Source: Salinarchaeum sp. IM2453
GTDB lineage: Archaea > Halobacteriota > Halobacteria > Halobacteriales > Salinarchaeaceae
Direction: 5' to 3'
Assembly (NCBI RefSeq): GCF_019693215.1
Contig: NZ_CP081183.1
Span: 2,483,226 to 2,547,225, forward strand
Length of the DNA: 64,000 nucleotides
The notes under the pieces were generated by a model, which saw only the letters and a program-made list of their open reading frames with translations, searched no databases and was not told the origin of the DNA. The position numbers and the translations under genes are program-made. Positions 8,468 through 18,509 of the stretch are shown here, one piece after another (within the stretch, counting starts at the first letter, position 1; the number at the start of each line of letters is the position of its first letter).

Positions 8468-9457
8468 ATGGCAGTTATACAAGTTGAGGGACTGCGGAGA
8501 GAGTTTGATGATGTTGTTGCTGTTGAGGACATCTCTTTTAGTGTTGGTGATGGTGAGATATTTGGGTTGCTTGGTCCAAACGGTGCTGGAAAGTCAACGC
8601 TGATCAATTTGCTGGTGACACTGCTGAAGCCAAGCTCTGGTACGGCAACCGTTGCAGGCCATGACATCGTCACTGACCGAAGTGCGGTTCGAGACAATAT
8701 TGGCATTGTATTTCAGGAACCAGCACTGGATGAGGAACTAACTGGTGCTGAGAATCTGGCTTTTCATGCCCGTCTGTACGGAATGAAAAATCCACATCGA
8801 AAGCAGCGTGTTGATGATATTCTTGAGATTGTTGGGCTAGAAAATGAGCGGGATAACCGTGTCTCGACATATTCTGGTGGTATGGCTCGTCGTCTTGAAA
8901 TCGGTCGAGGGCTTCTGCATGAGCCGAAAGTGTTGTTTTTAGATGAGCCTACGGTCGGCCTCGATCCGGGAACCCGACGGGACCTCTGGGAATATATCCA
9001 ACGACTTAACGAAGAGGAAGGAATCTCAATTATCATAACAACGCACTATATTGAAGAGGCAGAGTTTCTCTGTGATCAGGTCGCAATTGTCGATGACGGA
9101 AACGTTGTGGCTGATGATACCCCAGATGCGCTGAAGAAGACCGTCGGGGGCGATGTCGTTCAACTCCGTGTCGATGGTGAGACCGGACACCTTATCGATC
9201 GACTCCGTACACAACCGTGGATCAGTGAAGTGACAATGGATGATTCGACAGTACAGATTGTTCTTGAAGAGAGTGAGGAGCGAATTGCTGATATTGTTCA
9301 TCTTGCAGATGCAGAGGATGTTACAATCAGCGCGATTACACGACAAGAACGCAGTCTTGAGGCTGCATTCTTATCACTTACTGATAGCTCCATGTCAGCT
9401 GAAGATAATAATGTCGTCTCAGACCAAGTTGTTGCAGAACAAGGAGGGCATCAGTAA
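8468..9457 (+). CDS. ABC exporter ATP-binding protein (DrrA/CcmA-like)
   Basis: The 329-residue ATPase has Walker A GPNGAGKS near residue 38, the signature YSGGMARRLEIG, Walker B VLFLDEP, and the switch His in ITTHYIEEAE. The C-terminal 100 residues form the extra domain seen in DrrA-type drug and lipid exporters. The stop overlaps the start of the permease gene by one base, so the two form one exporter. Palindromes just upstream suggest repression by a dedicated regulator. The transported substrate is unknown. Confidence 0.9.
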   Translation: MAVIQVEGLRREFDDVVAVEDISFSVGDGEIFGLLGPNGAGKSTLINLLVTLLKPSSGTATVAGHDIVTDRSAVRDNIGIVFQEPALDEELTGAENLAFHARLYGMKNPHRKQRVDDILEIVGLENERDNRVSTYSGGMARRLEIGRGLLHEPKVLFLDEPTVGLDPGTRRDLWEYIQRLNEEEGISIIITTHYIEEAEFLCDQVAIVDDGNVVADDTPDALKKTVGGDVVQLRVDGETGHLIDRLRTQPWISEVTMDDSTVQIVLEESEERIADIVHLADAEDVTISAITRQERSLEAAFLSLTDSSMSAEDNNVVSDQVVAEQGGHQ

Positions 9458-10227
9458 TGTCTCGCATTAATCCACTTGCCATCTATGCACTCTGGGTCCG
9501 TGATGTTAAGCGATTCACTCGTACACCATCTCGCATTGTCGGGGCAATTGGATTGCCACTTCTATTTCTCTTGTTCTTAGGGACTGGATTCAGTGGAGCC
9601 GCAATTCCTGGTCTTCCAGAGGACGTGAATTATCTTGAGTTTCTCGTCCCGGGAATGATTGGATTCACAATGTTGTTTGGAGCCTCCTTTGCTGGGCTGA
9701 CGATCCTCTCTGATCGCGACACTGGATTTCTGAAAGAGATCCTTGTCGCTCCAGTGAGCCGAACATCAATTGTTCTCGGACGGATCGCCGGGGGATCAAC
9801 AACAGCAATCATTCAGGCAGTGTTGATTCTCGTACTTTCGGTGCCGCTTGGATTCGTTCCCCAGAGCTTGCTTGGTGTGATAGCAGCGGTTGGGTTTATG
9901 TTGCTCATTGCGATCACCTTTGTTGGATTTGGTCTTACATTGGCCTCGCAGTTTCGCGATAGCGAAGGATTCGGCCTTGTCATCAACTTTGTTATTTTCC
10001 CGATATTCTTCCTGTCTGGAGCGTTATTCCCACTATCTGGTCTACCGAGTATCATCGAACCACTGGCATATCTTAATCCATTGACATACGGTGTAGATGG
10101 CCTCCGTGCAGTGCTTGTTGGAGCAAGCGCACACTCGGTCAGTGTAAATGCAGTTGCACTGCTGATTTCATCCATTATCATGGTTAATATTGGGGCTGCC
10201 CTATTTAGCCGTGTGGAGACTGTCTGA
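9457..10227 (+). CDS. ABC-2 type permease
   Basis: The 256-residue protein has about six membrane helices and the ABC-2 layout: a cytosolic N-terminus (RDVKRFTRTPSR), a long second segment LVPGMIGFTMLFGASF, and the helical hairpin FPIFFLSGALFPLSGLP typical of DrrB/NodJ-like permeases. It follows the ATPase with a one-base overlap (TAATG). Together they form a two-gene efflux system for a hydrophobic compound, lipid or polysaccharide. Confidence 0.9.
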   Translation: MSRINPLAIYALWVRDVKRFTRTPSRIVGAIGLPLLFLLFLGTGFSGAAIPGLPEDVNYLEFLVPGMIGFTMLFGASFAGLTILSDRDTGFLKEILVAPVSRTSIVLGRIAGGSTTAIIQAVLILVLSVPLGFVPQSLLGVIAAVGFMLLIAITFVGFGLTLASQFRDSEGFGLVINFVIFPIFFLSGALFPLSGLPSIIEPLAYLNPLTYGVDGLRAVLVGASAHSVSVNAVALLISSIIMVNIGAALFSRVETV

Positions 10228-10313
10228 TCCGAATTGCAGATTTCTTAGATATACTAACCGTGGTGATACACAATCGGTAATAAGTGAACATGAATAGATG
10301 ACAGGGGTGACTA

Positions 10314-11177
10314 CTACAGTTGGTACGTTGATGTCATTCCGCCGTCGAAGAGAAGATCTCCGCCATTAAGATGCGACGCAAGATCAGAAAATCCAATGAC
10401 AAATAGATTTCCAACATCAATTGGATCCATCATATCCGTGTTTCGTGACTGTCCAAGCATTACGTCTTCAACTACCTCTTGTTCGGTTATGTCCCGGCTT
10501 TTTGCCGTGTCTGGTATTTGATCTACAACTAATGGTGTTGAAACATATCCAGTACTGATAGAAAACGACCGAATATCACCATTTCCTTCTGCAGCAATCG
10601 ACTGCGTTAATCCTCGGATTGCAAACTTTGAGGTGTTATATCCAACCTTATCAGATGTTACATAGTGACCGTGCACAGAGGACATGTTCCCAATACATCC
10701 CTTGCCAGTGTCGCTTTCTGCAATGTGTGGAATTACTAACTGGGATAGGTAGAATGGAGCTCTAACCATCACTTGGTACATGAGATCAAACTTTTCGGGA
10801 GGAAACTCATCTATTGGATCAATGTGCTGTAGACCTGCAATGTTAGCCAAGTACTTGATCTGTCCGCTCGAATTAGCTGTTTTAACGATTTCTCTCAGCT
10901 CATCATCGACAGTGAGATCAGCTTGTACAGTTTCGACAGAACCATCGAGATCTAGCTCAGTGGCTTTTTGTTTCATTTCACGAAGGCCGTTCGTATCAAC
11001 ATCCGTCCCGACTACTGTCAATCCGTTTGCTGCTAGTGCAATTGCCGTTGCTCTTCCAATACCGGACGCTGCACCAGTAACGATTGCGCAGTTTTCTTCA
11101 GTAAATGAATTGTCGTTCACCGTCTCAATGTCATCCATCTCAATTTTTGGAACGCGCACATCCGAGCTTTTCATCAA
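10314..11177 (-). CDS. Short-chain dehydrogenase (3-hydroxybutyrate dehydrogenase-like)
   Basis: The 287-residue protein has the SDR cofactor motif TGAASGIG near residue 34, the NIAG structural motif, and the catalytic set Ser (NMSSVHG), Tyr-x-x-x-Lys (YNTSK). An Asp after the second strand (GTDVD) predicts a preference for NAD. Overall pattern resembles bacterial 3-hydroxybutyrate dehydrogenases, but SDR substrates are hard to read. The N-terminal 25 residues are an unusual acidic extension before the Rossmann fold, so a start further downstream is possible. It converges with the ABC permease gene and is not in an obvious operon. Confidence 0.8.
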   Translation of the reverse strand: MMKSSDVRVPKIEMDDIETVNDNSFTEENCAIVTGAASGIGRATAIALAANGLTVVGTDVDTNGLREMKQKATELDLDGSVETVQADLTVDDELREIVKTANSSGQIKYLANIAGLQHIDPIDEFPPEKFDLMYQVMVRAPFYLSQLVIPHIAESDTGKGCIGNMSSVHGHYVTSDKVGYNTSKFAIRGLTQSIAAEGNGDIRSFSISTGYVSTPLVVDQIPDTAKSRDITEQEVVEDVMLGQSRNTDMMDPIDVGNLFVIGFSDLASHLNGGDLLFDGGMTSTYQL

Positions 11178-11305
11178 TAGAAACTACCGACTAAGATCAC
11201 CTAACATCAAGTGTTAATATATAAACTAAGCCATGTGCTGAAATCCTATGTAAATTACTCCATAGTTGAGTGAATGTGACGACTAGGAGAATGACTGCAT
11301 ACAAC

Positions 11306-12091
11306 TCAGTTATTAGAAGGAGTCAGTAAAGTGTCAGATTCCACATTTGCAGGCTCTGGATAAGAGTCATCCTGCTGCATCTCAATTTGCTCTTCTAAAT
11401 CATTCAGAATCGTGACCACCTGTGAGAGCACTTTCCGTTGCCCTCGGCGAAGGTTCTTTGAGGCGCCCGCTTTAGAGATCTCAAATTCTTCAGCAAGATC
11501 CTCAAGCGAGGTATCTCGGGGAGAGGAAAAATATCCGTCTTCAATTGCTGTTTCAAGAGTATCTCGTTCTTTGTCCGTAAGGTTCTGTAGTTCCCTCAGT
11601 AAGCCACTTATTGATTCAATATTCTGCAGGACATCTAGGAAGTCATCAACATGAATTGATGTGTCATCCTTAACCTGATATTCATTATTTCTCTCAAGCT
11701 CGGAAAGAGCATCATCAGAATCAGTCCCCCTGTCAAATCCAATGTTCCAGACCTCACTTCCTCCACGAATGACAAATGGGCCTGTCACATATCCGTTGTG
11801 GCCGCGGATGACGCTCATTGCATTCGTTTCATCAATCCGTGATCGAATGACAGCAGTGTTTTGTTGTTGTGCGAGCAGTTCAAATTCATGGAACATTTCA
11901 TCATTATTCAAACTCTTAAGCCCCTGATGTAGTTCCTGCCGGTCTGCGCCAATTGCCACCATTCGTGTATCGAGTACATTACTAGCATGATTGAAGTCCC
12001 AATGGCGAGCATGAAATGCGATATCGTGTTGGCGCGTCGTCCGAATATATGGACAGTCGTACTGGATCATGTCCAGCTTTAGCGATTCCAT
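11306..12091 (-). CDS. HTH_10 (bacterio-opsin activator-like) transcription regulator
   Basis: The 261-residue protein has an N-terminal sensor-like domain and a C-terminal helix-turn-helix of the HTH_10 family: LTDKERDTLETAIEDGYF, a DTSLEDLAEEFEISK helix pair, then NLRRGQRKVL. These regulators are common in haloarchaea and usually control nearby genes. I prefer the ATG at 12091 over 12106 because a TATA-like taaata (minus strand, near 12119) sits about 27 bases upstream, fitting a leaderless message. It faces away from the symporter operon at 12347 and could control it. Confidence 0.8.
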   Translation of the reverse strand: MESLKLDMIQYDCPYIRTTRQHDIAFHARHWDFNHASNVLDTRMVAIGADRQELHQGLKSLNNDEMFHEFELLAQQQNTAVIRSRIDETNAMSVIRGHNGYVTGPFVIRGGSEVWNIGFDRGTDSDDALSELERNNEYQVKDDTSIHVDDFLDVLQNIESISGLLRELQNLTDKERDTLETAIEDGYFSSPRDTSLEDLAEEFEISKAGASKNLRRGQRKVLSQVVTILNDLEEQIEMQQDDSYPEPANVESDTLLTPSNN

Positions 12092-12346
12092 GGTACTGAT
12101 AATCATACACTCTATTTACTTATGCCTGTGGGAGGCCTCTAACAAGAGATTAAACAGGTCATAGACGAGGGTTAACATATCAACGTCCACTGTTTTAGAG
12201 TAAAGTTACTAAATTATGTTCTATGCTACTTCGTTTGAACAGCAATCTTACGCTAGACATTTCCGGCGGGCAAAGAATATTAAATAAAATCATTCCCAAG
12301 GTGAGTCGGGCTGTAGATTGTCTTTCGCAGGGGGGAGGAGAATAAC

Positions 12347-12850
12347 ATGAAGCGTGGGGTCATGGGCTTGACAGCGATTGCCGCAATATGTGCAATCATA
12401 ACAGCAAGTTTGGGCTGGTTTAGAGTGTTTTCATTTGTGAGTGCCCTGTTGATATTACTCGTTATCGGTATTCCAGTAGCTGGCAATTCTCGTGGAAGCC
12501 TATTTGAACCGTATACAGGGTTAATTGTGATTTTAGGGCTATCATTTGCTGCTGGATTAGGTGGGATTTGGCTAACGTGGGATCCATCCGTTACGGAGTA
12601 TAATTATGTGCTTGGGATTCCAGTACCAACGTTAATCTATTTTGCCTTTATTTGGTTGATTCCCACATTCTCTGCACTATACTATGCATTTGTATTCGAT
12701 AAGGTAGCTAGCGAAGAGATGGTTGATGATATTATCGAAGCTGCACGAGAGCATCAGCGGGAGCAGAATTTCCCTCTGGCCGTTGATCAACCGGAGCAAG
12801 AGACAGTAGCAAAAGGACAATCTATTCCGGGGGGTGATGACGATGACTAA
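12347..12850 (+). CDS. Small membrane protein, partner of the sodium symporter
   Basis: The 167-residue protein has about four membrane helices in the first 120 residues and a charged C-terminal tail ending in GGDDDD. A strong ribosome site, gggaggag, lies 7 bases before the ATG at 12347. Its last codons overlap the symporter gene, as small helper subunits of SSS transporters often do, so I infer it belongs to the transporter. I recognise no named domain. Confidence 0.55.
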   Translation: MKRGVMGLTAIAAICAIITASLGWFRVFSFVSALLILLVIGIPVAGNSRGSLFEPYTGLIVILGLSFAAGLGGIWLTWDPSVTEYNYVLGIPVPTLIYFAFIWLIPTFSALYYAFVFDKVASEEMVDDIIEAAREHQREQNFPLAVDQPEQETVAKGQSIPGGDDDD

Positions 12851-14426
12851 TGTGCGGTTTATACCACTTCAGCAGGAAGGGATACCCGTAGCTGATGATC
12901 CAGTCATTTTAGCTCTTGGTACAATCTATCTCATCTTGGTTTTGCTGATCGGTGTCTGGGGCTGGATTCGCACGGATACGACCGCAGACTTTCTCATCAC
13001 CGGAAAATCAATTGGGACGTGGGTGTTGGCACTTACTGCATTTTCCGTCATTCAATCTGGATTCGGATTTATTGGCGGCCCAGAGCTTGTGTATCTATTC
13101 GGATCGACAGCACTCTGGATCTTTTTCAGTGCTCCACTCGGATTTCTCATTACATGGATCGTATTGGCTAAACGAATGCGTATCTTAGCCGAGATCCGAC
13201 ATGTTCTGACGTTAGGCGACGCAACATTTGTTCGATATAACAGTAACCTTGTTAGAGGATTGACCGGCCTTGCTGTCGTTCTCGGGGTTATTGCATATCT
13301 TGCAGTGAACTTAGCAGCAATTCAATTTGTCATGCGGGCAATTTTTGGAATCCCAGTTATTTGGGGTTTGATCGCAGGCGCAGTTATTTTGCTACTGTAT
13401 AGTGCCTTTGGTGGAATGATTGCCGGGGTATGGACGGACTTTATGCAGGCAATCACGATGGCTGTCGGAGCTGTCTTTGTATTTGTCTATGCAATTTCGT
13501 TTGGTGGAGGCATGGAAAATATTATGCGGAACCTGGCCGAAGCCGATCCAGCACTCGCTTCACCATTCGGAACATTAGGTGGGACTGAAACAGCAATTCT
13601 AGTCGGACTTGCTTGGTGGACGCTGTTTGCAATTGGGGCTGCTGGCCAACCCCACCTGATTACGAAGTTCTACATGAGTCGAGATATGAACGTACTCAAG
13701 TGGGGTGCTCCGATTGCTGCCCTGACATATGCTATTTCAAGCTTAATTGCATTTTCTGCTGGACTTGCCATGCGTGCAATGGTTGAAGCGGGACAAATTG
13801 ATGAAACTTTTGCCGCTTCTGAGGTAGGGCCGGTCTTTGTGCTTGAACATACTGGAAGTGTAGTTGCAGGGTTAATTTTGGCAGCTTTATTGGCAGCAAT
13901 CATGTCAACAAGTGATTCGTTCCTTAATATCGGAGCCGCAGCAATAACTCGCGATATTCCGCGAGCATTAGGTCGGCCAATCAAACGGAACAAAACTGAG
14001 TTGAGACTGACACAGGTTTCGCTGGCAGTGTTGACGGTCCTTGCAACACTGGTTGTCATGTTCTCCGATGCACTTGTTGGAATCCTTGGCGCAATCAGCT
14101 GGGGCTTCTTTGCAGCTTCATTTGTCCCGGTGGTCGTATTAGGGCTCAATTGGACTGGGGCAACAAGGGAGGGAGCGATTGCTGCTCTTGTTGTTGGTAT
14201 GAGCTATAATATCATCTATAACGTAATCCCAGAAACAGCCGGAATTGTCGATCATAGCGCTGTAAGCTGGGTTAATGAAAATATTGTGATGACAACATAT
14301 CCATTTCCAGAAGCGGTTCCCGCTGAAGCAATCTCACTGTTAATAACGATGGCAGTGTTTATTATTGTCTCAATAGCATCACAAGATGACACACCTGCAG
14401 ACATCAAGGCACTTATTGAGCGATAA
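12843..14426 (+). CDS. Sodium:solute symporter (SSS family)
   Basis: The roughly 527-residue protein has about 13 membrane helices in the PutP/PanF pattern: a DFLITGKSIGTWVLALTAFS segment near the start, GFGFIGGPELVY, and the conserved helix around SSLIAFSAGLAMRAM and MSTSDSFLNIGAAAITRDI. These carriers move organic solutes with Na+. Three in-frame starts (GTG 12834, ATG 12837, ATG 12843) are possible; 12843 is best spaced from the ggggggtg ribosome site. The substrate cannot be told from sequence. The gene overlaps its small membrane partner upstream and runs into a hypothetical gene downstream. Confidence 0.85.
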   Translation: MTNVRFIPLQQEGIPVADDPVILALGTIYLILVLLIGVWGWIRTDTTADFLITGKSIGTWVLALTAFSVIQSGFGFIGGPELVYLFGSTALWIFFSAPLGFLITWIVLAKRMRILAEIRHVLTLGDATFVRYNSNLVRGLTGLAVVLGVIAYLAVNLAAIQFVMRAIFGIPVIWGLIAGAVILLLYSAFGGMIAGVWTDFMQAITMAVGAVFVFVYAISFGGGMENIMRNLAEADPALASPFGTLGGTETAILVGLAWWTLFAIGAAGQPHLITKFYMSRDMNVLKWGAPIAALTYAISSLIAFSAGLAMRAMVEAGQIDETFAASEVGPVFVLEHTGSVVAGLILAALLAAIMSTSDSFLNIGAAAITRDIPRALGRPIKRNKTELRLTQVSLAVLTVLATLVVMFSDALVGILGAISWGFFAASFVPVVVLGLNWTGATREGAIAALVVGMSYNIIYNVIPETAGIVDHSAVSWVNENIVMTTYPFPEAVPAEAISLLITMAVFIIVSIASQDDTPADIKALIER

Positions 14427-14428
14427 TT

Positions 14429-14881
14429 ATGGATAAAACAACACAGATTGGACAGTTTACACACTGGATCAACCAACGTCCGAATACAATCGAGTTCTGG
14501 GAAATCAGCGTCACGCCCAAGCATCTTATCTGGTGTTTTGCTGGTGAGTCCTATCGGTCAATGCTTCTGCGAGCGGATACAGCTAAGCAACGACGTAGTA
14601 GGATTAAAGAGGCAACACCAACTGAGTTAATTGATCTTCACGAGAAGAATTTTCAAATTCCTGTCACAGCTATCAAGAAGATCTCGTACGCAAAAGGCAC
14701 CCGGCTGCGGCGTGGAACTCTGGACATTACTTGTCATCAAAATGAAAAACGCTCGGAGTTCTCTTTGGTGAGTACAAGTAAAAACGTCTCACATCACAGC
14801 ACACTGGAAAAATTACGACACCATCCTCAATTCAAACACGTAGAGATTACCACCAACTCGAAAGGAATTCTTAATCGGTGA
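14429..14881 (+). CDS. Hypothetical protein, downstream of the symporter
   Basis: This 150-residue soluble protein begins 2 bases after the symporter stop and so is probably cotranscribed. It is unusually basic for a haloarchaeal protein and mixes beta-rich and charged stretches (for instance HLIWCFAGESYRS and ISYAKGTRLRRGTLDI), reminiscent of a PH-like domain, but I cannot name a family. Its tail overlaps the 3' end of the opposite acyl-CoA synthetase gene by 11 bases. Confidence 0.5.
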   Translation: MDKTTQIGQFTHWINQRPNTIEFWEISVTPKHLIWCFAGESYRSMLLRADTAKQRRSRIKEATPTELIDLHEKNFQIPVTAIKKISYAKGTRLRRGTLDITCHQNEKRSEFSLVSTSKNVSHHSTLEKLRHHPQFKHVEITTNSKGILNR

Positions 14882-16538
14882 GCTCAGACCGGCGTATTTT
14901 TCCAGTGACAGTTTTTGGTAGTTCATCCCGGAACTCAATTTCTCTCGGATATTCATAGTCCGCGAGCTGGGTTCGAACCAGATTACGTATTTCATTTTTA
15001 AGCGTATTACTCGTGTCTGCGTCGTCTGTGAGCTCTACAAAAGCTTTGATAATCTCACCCCGAGTTTTGTCTGAGACCCCCGTAACACCAACCTGTGCAA
15101 CATCATTATGTTGAAGAATTATTTCTTCTACTTCCCGCGGGGCAACTCGATAGCCGCTTGTGATTATCAAATCATCATTACGGGATACAAACCAAATATA
15201 TCCGTCTTCATCACGTCGAGCAATATCTCCTGTTCGGTGCCACTGCTCACCGTTGATCTCAATGGTTGCATCAACTGTCTTCTCCGGAGCATTCCAGTAT
15301 TCTTCAAAGATTACAGGATCATCATCTCGTCGTACAACAATTTCTCCTATTTCGTCAGTCTCAACTAAAGAGCGCGTATCTACGTCTGCAATCTTAACCT
15401 CATGACCCGGAACTGGCTTTCCCATACTTCCCGGCTTGGGTTGGAACCAATGGCTGCAGTTTGCGACTAGTAAGTTGGCCTCTGTTTGTCCGTATAATTC
15501 ATTTACATTTACATTATTAAGTGCCGTATCTGCCCAGTTTAGAATGTCTTGGGTGAGAGGCTCGCCACCGGAGCAGATTGCCTGTAGAGCAAGATCATAT
15601 TTGTTGGTTGGTTGATCTACCGACATGAGCATCCGGACCGCCGTGGGGGGAAGAAATGTGTGCGTTACCGCAAACTCTTCCATTAGTTCGAACGCCGTGT
15701 GCGGATTAAACCCTTCCATCGGGTGACCAACAACGGGTCGACCATAATGCCATGCAGGGAAGACTAAATCGCCAAGTGCGCCAATCCATGCCCAATCTGC
15801 GGGTGTCCAGAAAATTCCATCTTCAATGTTATGTTCAAAATACATCTGAAATGCCGGGCAGTGTCCAAGCCAGACATCATGTGTATGTAATACACCCTTG
15901 GGATCGCCGGTACTTCCACTGGTGTAAATAATAACAGCAGGAGTGTCTTGATCTGTATCTGCAATGTTTACAGAGTCTTGTTCCCACCGAATAGCGGTAT
16001 CAAACCACTGGTATACTGTATTTTCATCTTCTGGGAGAGTAGCTTTCGATTGATCTCCGACGACGAGTATATATTTAAGATTGGGACAATCTGAAGCAAT
16101 CTGCTGGACTGTATCTAGTTGCTTCACATCAATCACAGCGAGCTTTGCTCCACTATCTTGCAGTCGATATTTTACAGCCTCAGTACCAAACAAAATCGAG
16201 AGAGGCATTGAGATAGCTCCAATTTTCCAAGACGCTAAGTGAGCTAAGATATTCTCTGGTTTTTGCGGCAGCATCACTGCAACTCGGTCACCGAACTGAA
16301 CGCCAACATTACGCCAAGAGTTCCCAACAGCACTTGATTTGCGGTCTATCTCACCAAACGTATAATTTGAGGTAGCTCCATTCTCATCCAAATAATATAG
16401 TGCCGAGTCTGACCTTGAGTTATGCTTTCCAACAAGGTCATACGCAGCATTGTACCCCTCTGGAATATCCCAGCTAAAGTCTTCGCGAGTTTCTGTGTAT
16501 GAATCTGAGTTAACTCTGAGTGTGTATGTCACAGGCAT
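14871..16538 (-). CDS. Acyl-CoA synthetase (AMP-forming, medium-chain/acetyl-like)
   Basis: The 555-residue enzyme has the AMP-binding P-loop YTSGSTGDPKGV, the NELYGQTEA motif, the hinge WHRTGDIARRDEDGYIWFVSR, and the C-terminal catalytic Lys in LPKTVTGKIRRSEL. It activates a carboxylic acid with ATP and joins it to coenzyme A. The overall pattern (WTPADWAWIGALGD, VGHPMEGFNPH) resembles the ACSM/medium-chain and acetyl-like group. It is a single gene with its own upstream region and no operon partner. Confidence 0.85.
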   Translation of the reverse strand: MPVTYTLRVNSDSYTETREDFSWDIPEGYNAAYDLVGKHNSRSDSALYYLDENGATSNYTFGEIDRKSSAVGNSWRNVGVQFGDRVAVMLPQKPENILAHLASWKIGAISMPLSILFGTEAVKYRLQDSGAKLAVIDVKQLDTVQQIASDCPNLKYILVVGDQSKATLPEDENTVYQWFDTAIRWEQDSVNIADTDQDTPAVIIYTSGSTGDPKGVLHTHDVWLGHCPAFQMYFEHNIEDGIFWTPADWAWIGALGDLVFPAWHYGRPVVGHPMEGFNPHTAFELMEEFAVTHTFLPPTAVRMLMSVDQPTNKYDLALQAICSGGEPLTQDILNWADTALNNVNVNELYGQTEANLLVANCSHWFQPKPGSMGKPVPGHEVKIADVDTRSLVETDEIGEIVVRRDDDPVIFEEYWNAPEKTVDATIEINGEQWHRTGDIARRDEDGYIWFVSRNDDLIITSGYRVAPREVEEIILQHNDVAQVGVTGVSDKTRGEIIKAFVELTDDADTSNTLKNEIRNLVRTQLADYEYPREIEFRDELPKTVTGKIRRSELTD

Positions 16539-16635
16539 ACGTGATTAGCTTGTGAAGCATAAATCATTCTCTTATTTTGGCGTCTGCTACAATGACTGGT
16601 CTTTTTAAGGTTATACTTGAAATGAGCAAGACAGA

Positions 16636-17433
16636 TTAGCTTACGTCTGATTTTTCAAACGCAACATATCCGAGCAGAAGCGGCACGCCAGCCCAGAGGA
16701 TGAATAATGGTATTGCAAGCCACTCCTGTAGGTATAGTGGAACGTCAGAGATTCCAGAACCGTACAGCAGATCGACCGTCGTTTCTGCTGCTGTCTTTGG
16801 AGAAAGACTTTCATAGAATTGATACCAGTTAGCCTCGGTATCTGGCAACTCACGAAATAAAACCAGATACCCGGCAGTGGGGACTAATGACCAGACAGAT
16901 TCTGCTGTAATGATGTAAACAAGAATAGCCATGATAACTGCCTGCGTGGAGTTTCGGACACTAGCCGATAAGCCTAGACCGATGGCAATATAGGGCAACG
17001 CAAGTGCGATACTCAGTGTTACTGCCTGTAATGTATCCGTCCCAGCGATATCTCCAAACCAGTACCAGGAAAGCGGAACACTGACAGCAAACGCGATAAT
17101 GATCGGTAGCAATAATACAGCAATGCGGCCGATGAACTTTCCAGCAAGGACTTCCCATCGTAGAATTGGAAGCGACAAAAGCATCCGTAGGCTTCCGGTT
17201 TCACGTTCTGCAACAATGGATTTATAGCTAATTATGAGTCCCAGAATCGGGATAATAAGTAAGATTGGATCATTGAATGCAGAGATTGCCTGGCTTGCAT
17301 CTGCCTCAGGGAGTGTAGTTGCGCCGTACAGGCCAAGAACTGCCAATCCAACCATGAAAAATGACAGAAACCACAGTGCCTTTGACCGAATTGCATCATT
17401 AATATCCTTTCGTAAAACAGGCATGACTCTCAT
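16636..17433 (-). CDS. ABC-2 type permease
   Basis: The 265-residue protein has about six membrane helices. The segment SYKSIVAERETGSLRMLLSL is the conserved cytosolic stretch of ABC-2 permeases of the NosY/ABC-2 family 4 type. It follows the ATPase gene on the same strand with a 4-base overlap, so the pair forms one exporter. The substrate is not evident. Confidence 0.85.
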   Translation of the reverse strand: MRVMPVLRKDINDAIRSKALWFLSFFMVGLAVLGLYGATTLPEADASQAISAFNDPILLIIPILGLIISYKSIVAERETGSLRMLLSLPILRWEVLAGKFIGRIAVLLLPIIIAFAVSVPLSWYWFGDIAGTDTLQAVTLSIALALPYIAIGLGLSASVRNSTQAVIMAILVYIITAESVWSLVPTAGYLVLFRELPDTEANWYQFYESLSPKTAAETTVDLLYGSGISDVPLYLQEWLAIPLFILWAGVPLLLGYVAFEKSDVS

Positions 17434-18350
17434 GCCTCAACACCCCCGGTCGTGTATTCCGCAAATACGTCCTCAAGACTAGTCTCACGGAACGAGAAGT
17501 CGATTGGGTCAACACCTGATTCTACCAGATGATGGATAACGTCTGCCTTTCCAGTAGTGTTTGATAACGTTACAACAATTGCTTCCTCGTTCTCAGCAGT
17601 AGCCTCAATAACAGCGTCAATTGTCTCAAGTTGATCAATTGTTGTATCTGGCACCTCATCAACAATAACCTCCATGCGAATTGTTGCGGAAGCTGCTTTT
17701 CGAAGCGATCCAACATCATCCTCAGCAACGAGTTCACCCTGTCGTAGAATGCCAACGCGATCACAGACAGCTTCAACCTGCTCCATGATGTGACTTGAGA
17801 AGAATACGGTTGCGCCACGCTCGTTCTCTTCAAGGATGATGCGGCGAACTTCTCTGGCGGCATTTGGATCCAATCCGGCCGTTGGCTCATCTAAAATAAT
17901 CAAATCAGGGTTATCAACAAGTGCCATTGCAAGTCTAAGCCGCTGGGCCATTCCGGTCGAAAACCCGCCAGCTGGTCGATCAGCAACTTCGGTCAGTCCA
18001 ACTCGATCAAGTAACACATCCGGGTCGTCATCTGCTTCTTTTGTCTCAATGACAAATTCAAGATGATCTCTTGGAGAGAGTCGATCCCACAGACTTGTTT
18101 GATCGGGCAACACCCCGACGTTGTCATGGATTGATCGAATGTCGTCAGCAATATCATAACCAAGAACAGTGGCTGATCCAGCAGTTGGTTGAACCAGCGA
18201 CAGAAGCATATTGATTGTTGTCGATTTGCCAGCTCCATTCGGGCCTAGGAATCCGTATATTTCGCCTTCTTGTACTGTAAGATTAAGATTATCCACGGCG
18301 CGTAAGCTACCAAATCGCTTAGTCAACCCATTTGTCTCAATCGCTGCCAT
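17430..18350 (-). CDS. ABC exporter ATP-binding protein
   Basis: The 306-residue ATPase has Walker A GPNGAGKS, signature FSTGMAQRLRLA, Walker B LIILDEP and switch His in FFSSHIMEQV. The C-terminal 80 residues form an acidic regulatory extension. It is the first gene of a two-gene unit with the ABC-2 permease (ATGA-type overlap). This type of system exports unknown compounds or supports membrane protein assembly; no neighbour indicates which. Confidence 0.9.
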   Translation of the reverse strand: MAAIETNGLTKRFGSLRAVDNLNLTVQEGEIYGFLGPNGAGKSTTINMLLSLVQPTAGSATVLGYDIADDIRSIHDNVGVLPDQTSLWDRLSPRDHLEFVIETKEADDDPDVLLDRVGLTEVADRPAGGFSTGMAQRLRLAMALVDNPDLIILDEPTAGLDPNAAREVRRIILEENERGATVFFSSHIMEQVEAVCDRVGILRQGELVAEDDVGSLRKAASATIRMEVIVDEVPDTTIDQLETIDAVIEATAENEEAIVVTLSNTTGKADVIHHLVESGVDPIDFSFRETSLEDVFAEYTTGGVEA

Positions 18351-18509
18351 GTCTTTTGTTACAGGCCCGGGTTTATTTGAACCTTTGATCAGTAAAATTT
18401 CATTTTAACCAGCCGTCATGCGAATGTACTCGGGGGGCAGGCACAATAACTACAATTTTGGCTGAACATACCTGTAGCTTTATCTGTCCGATTACTATAC
18501 ACTCAACGT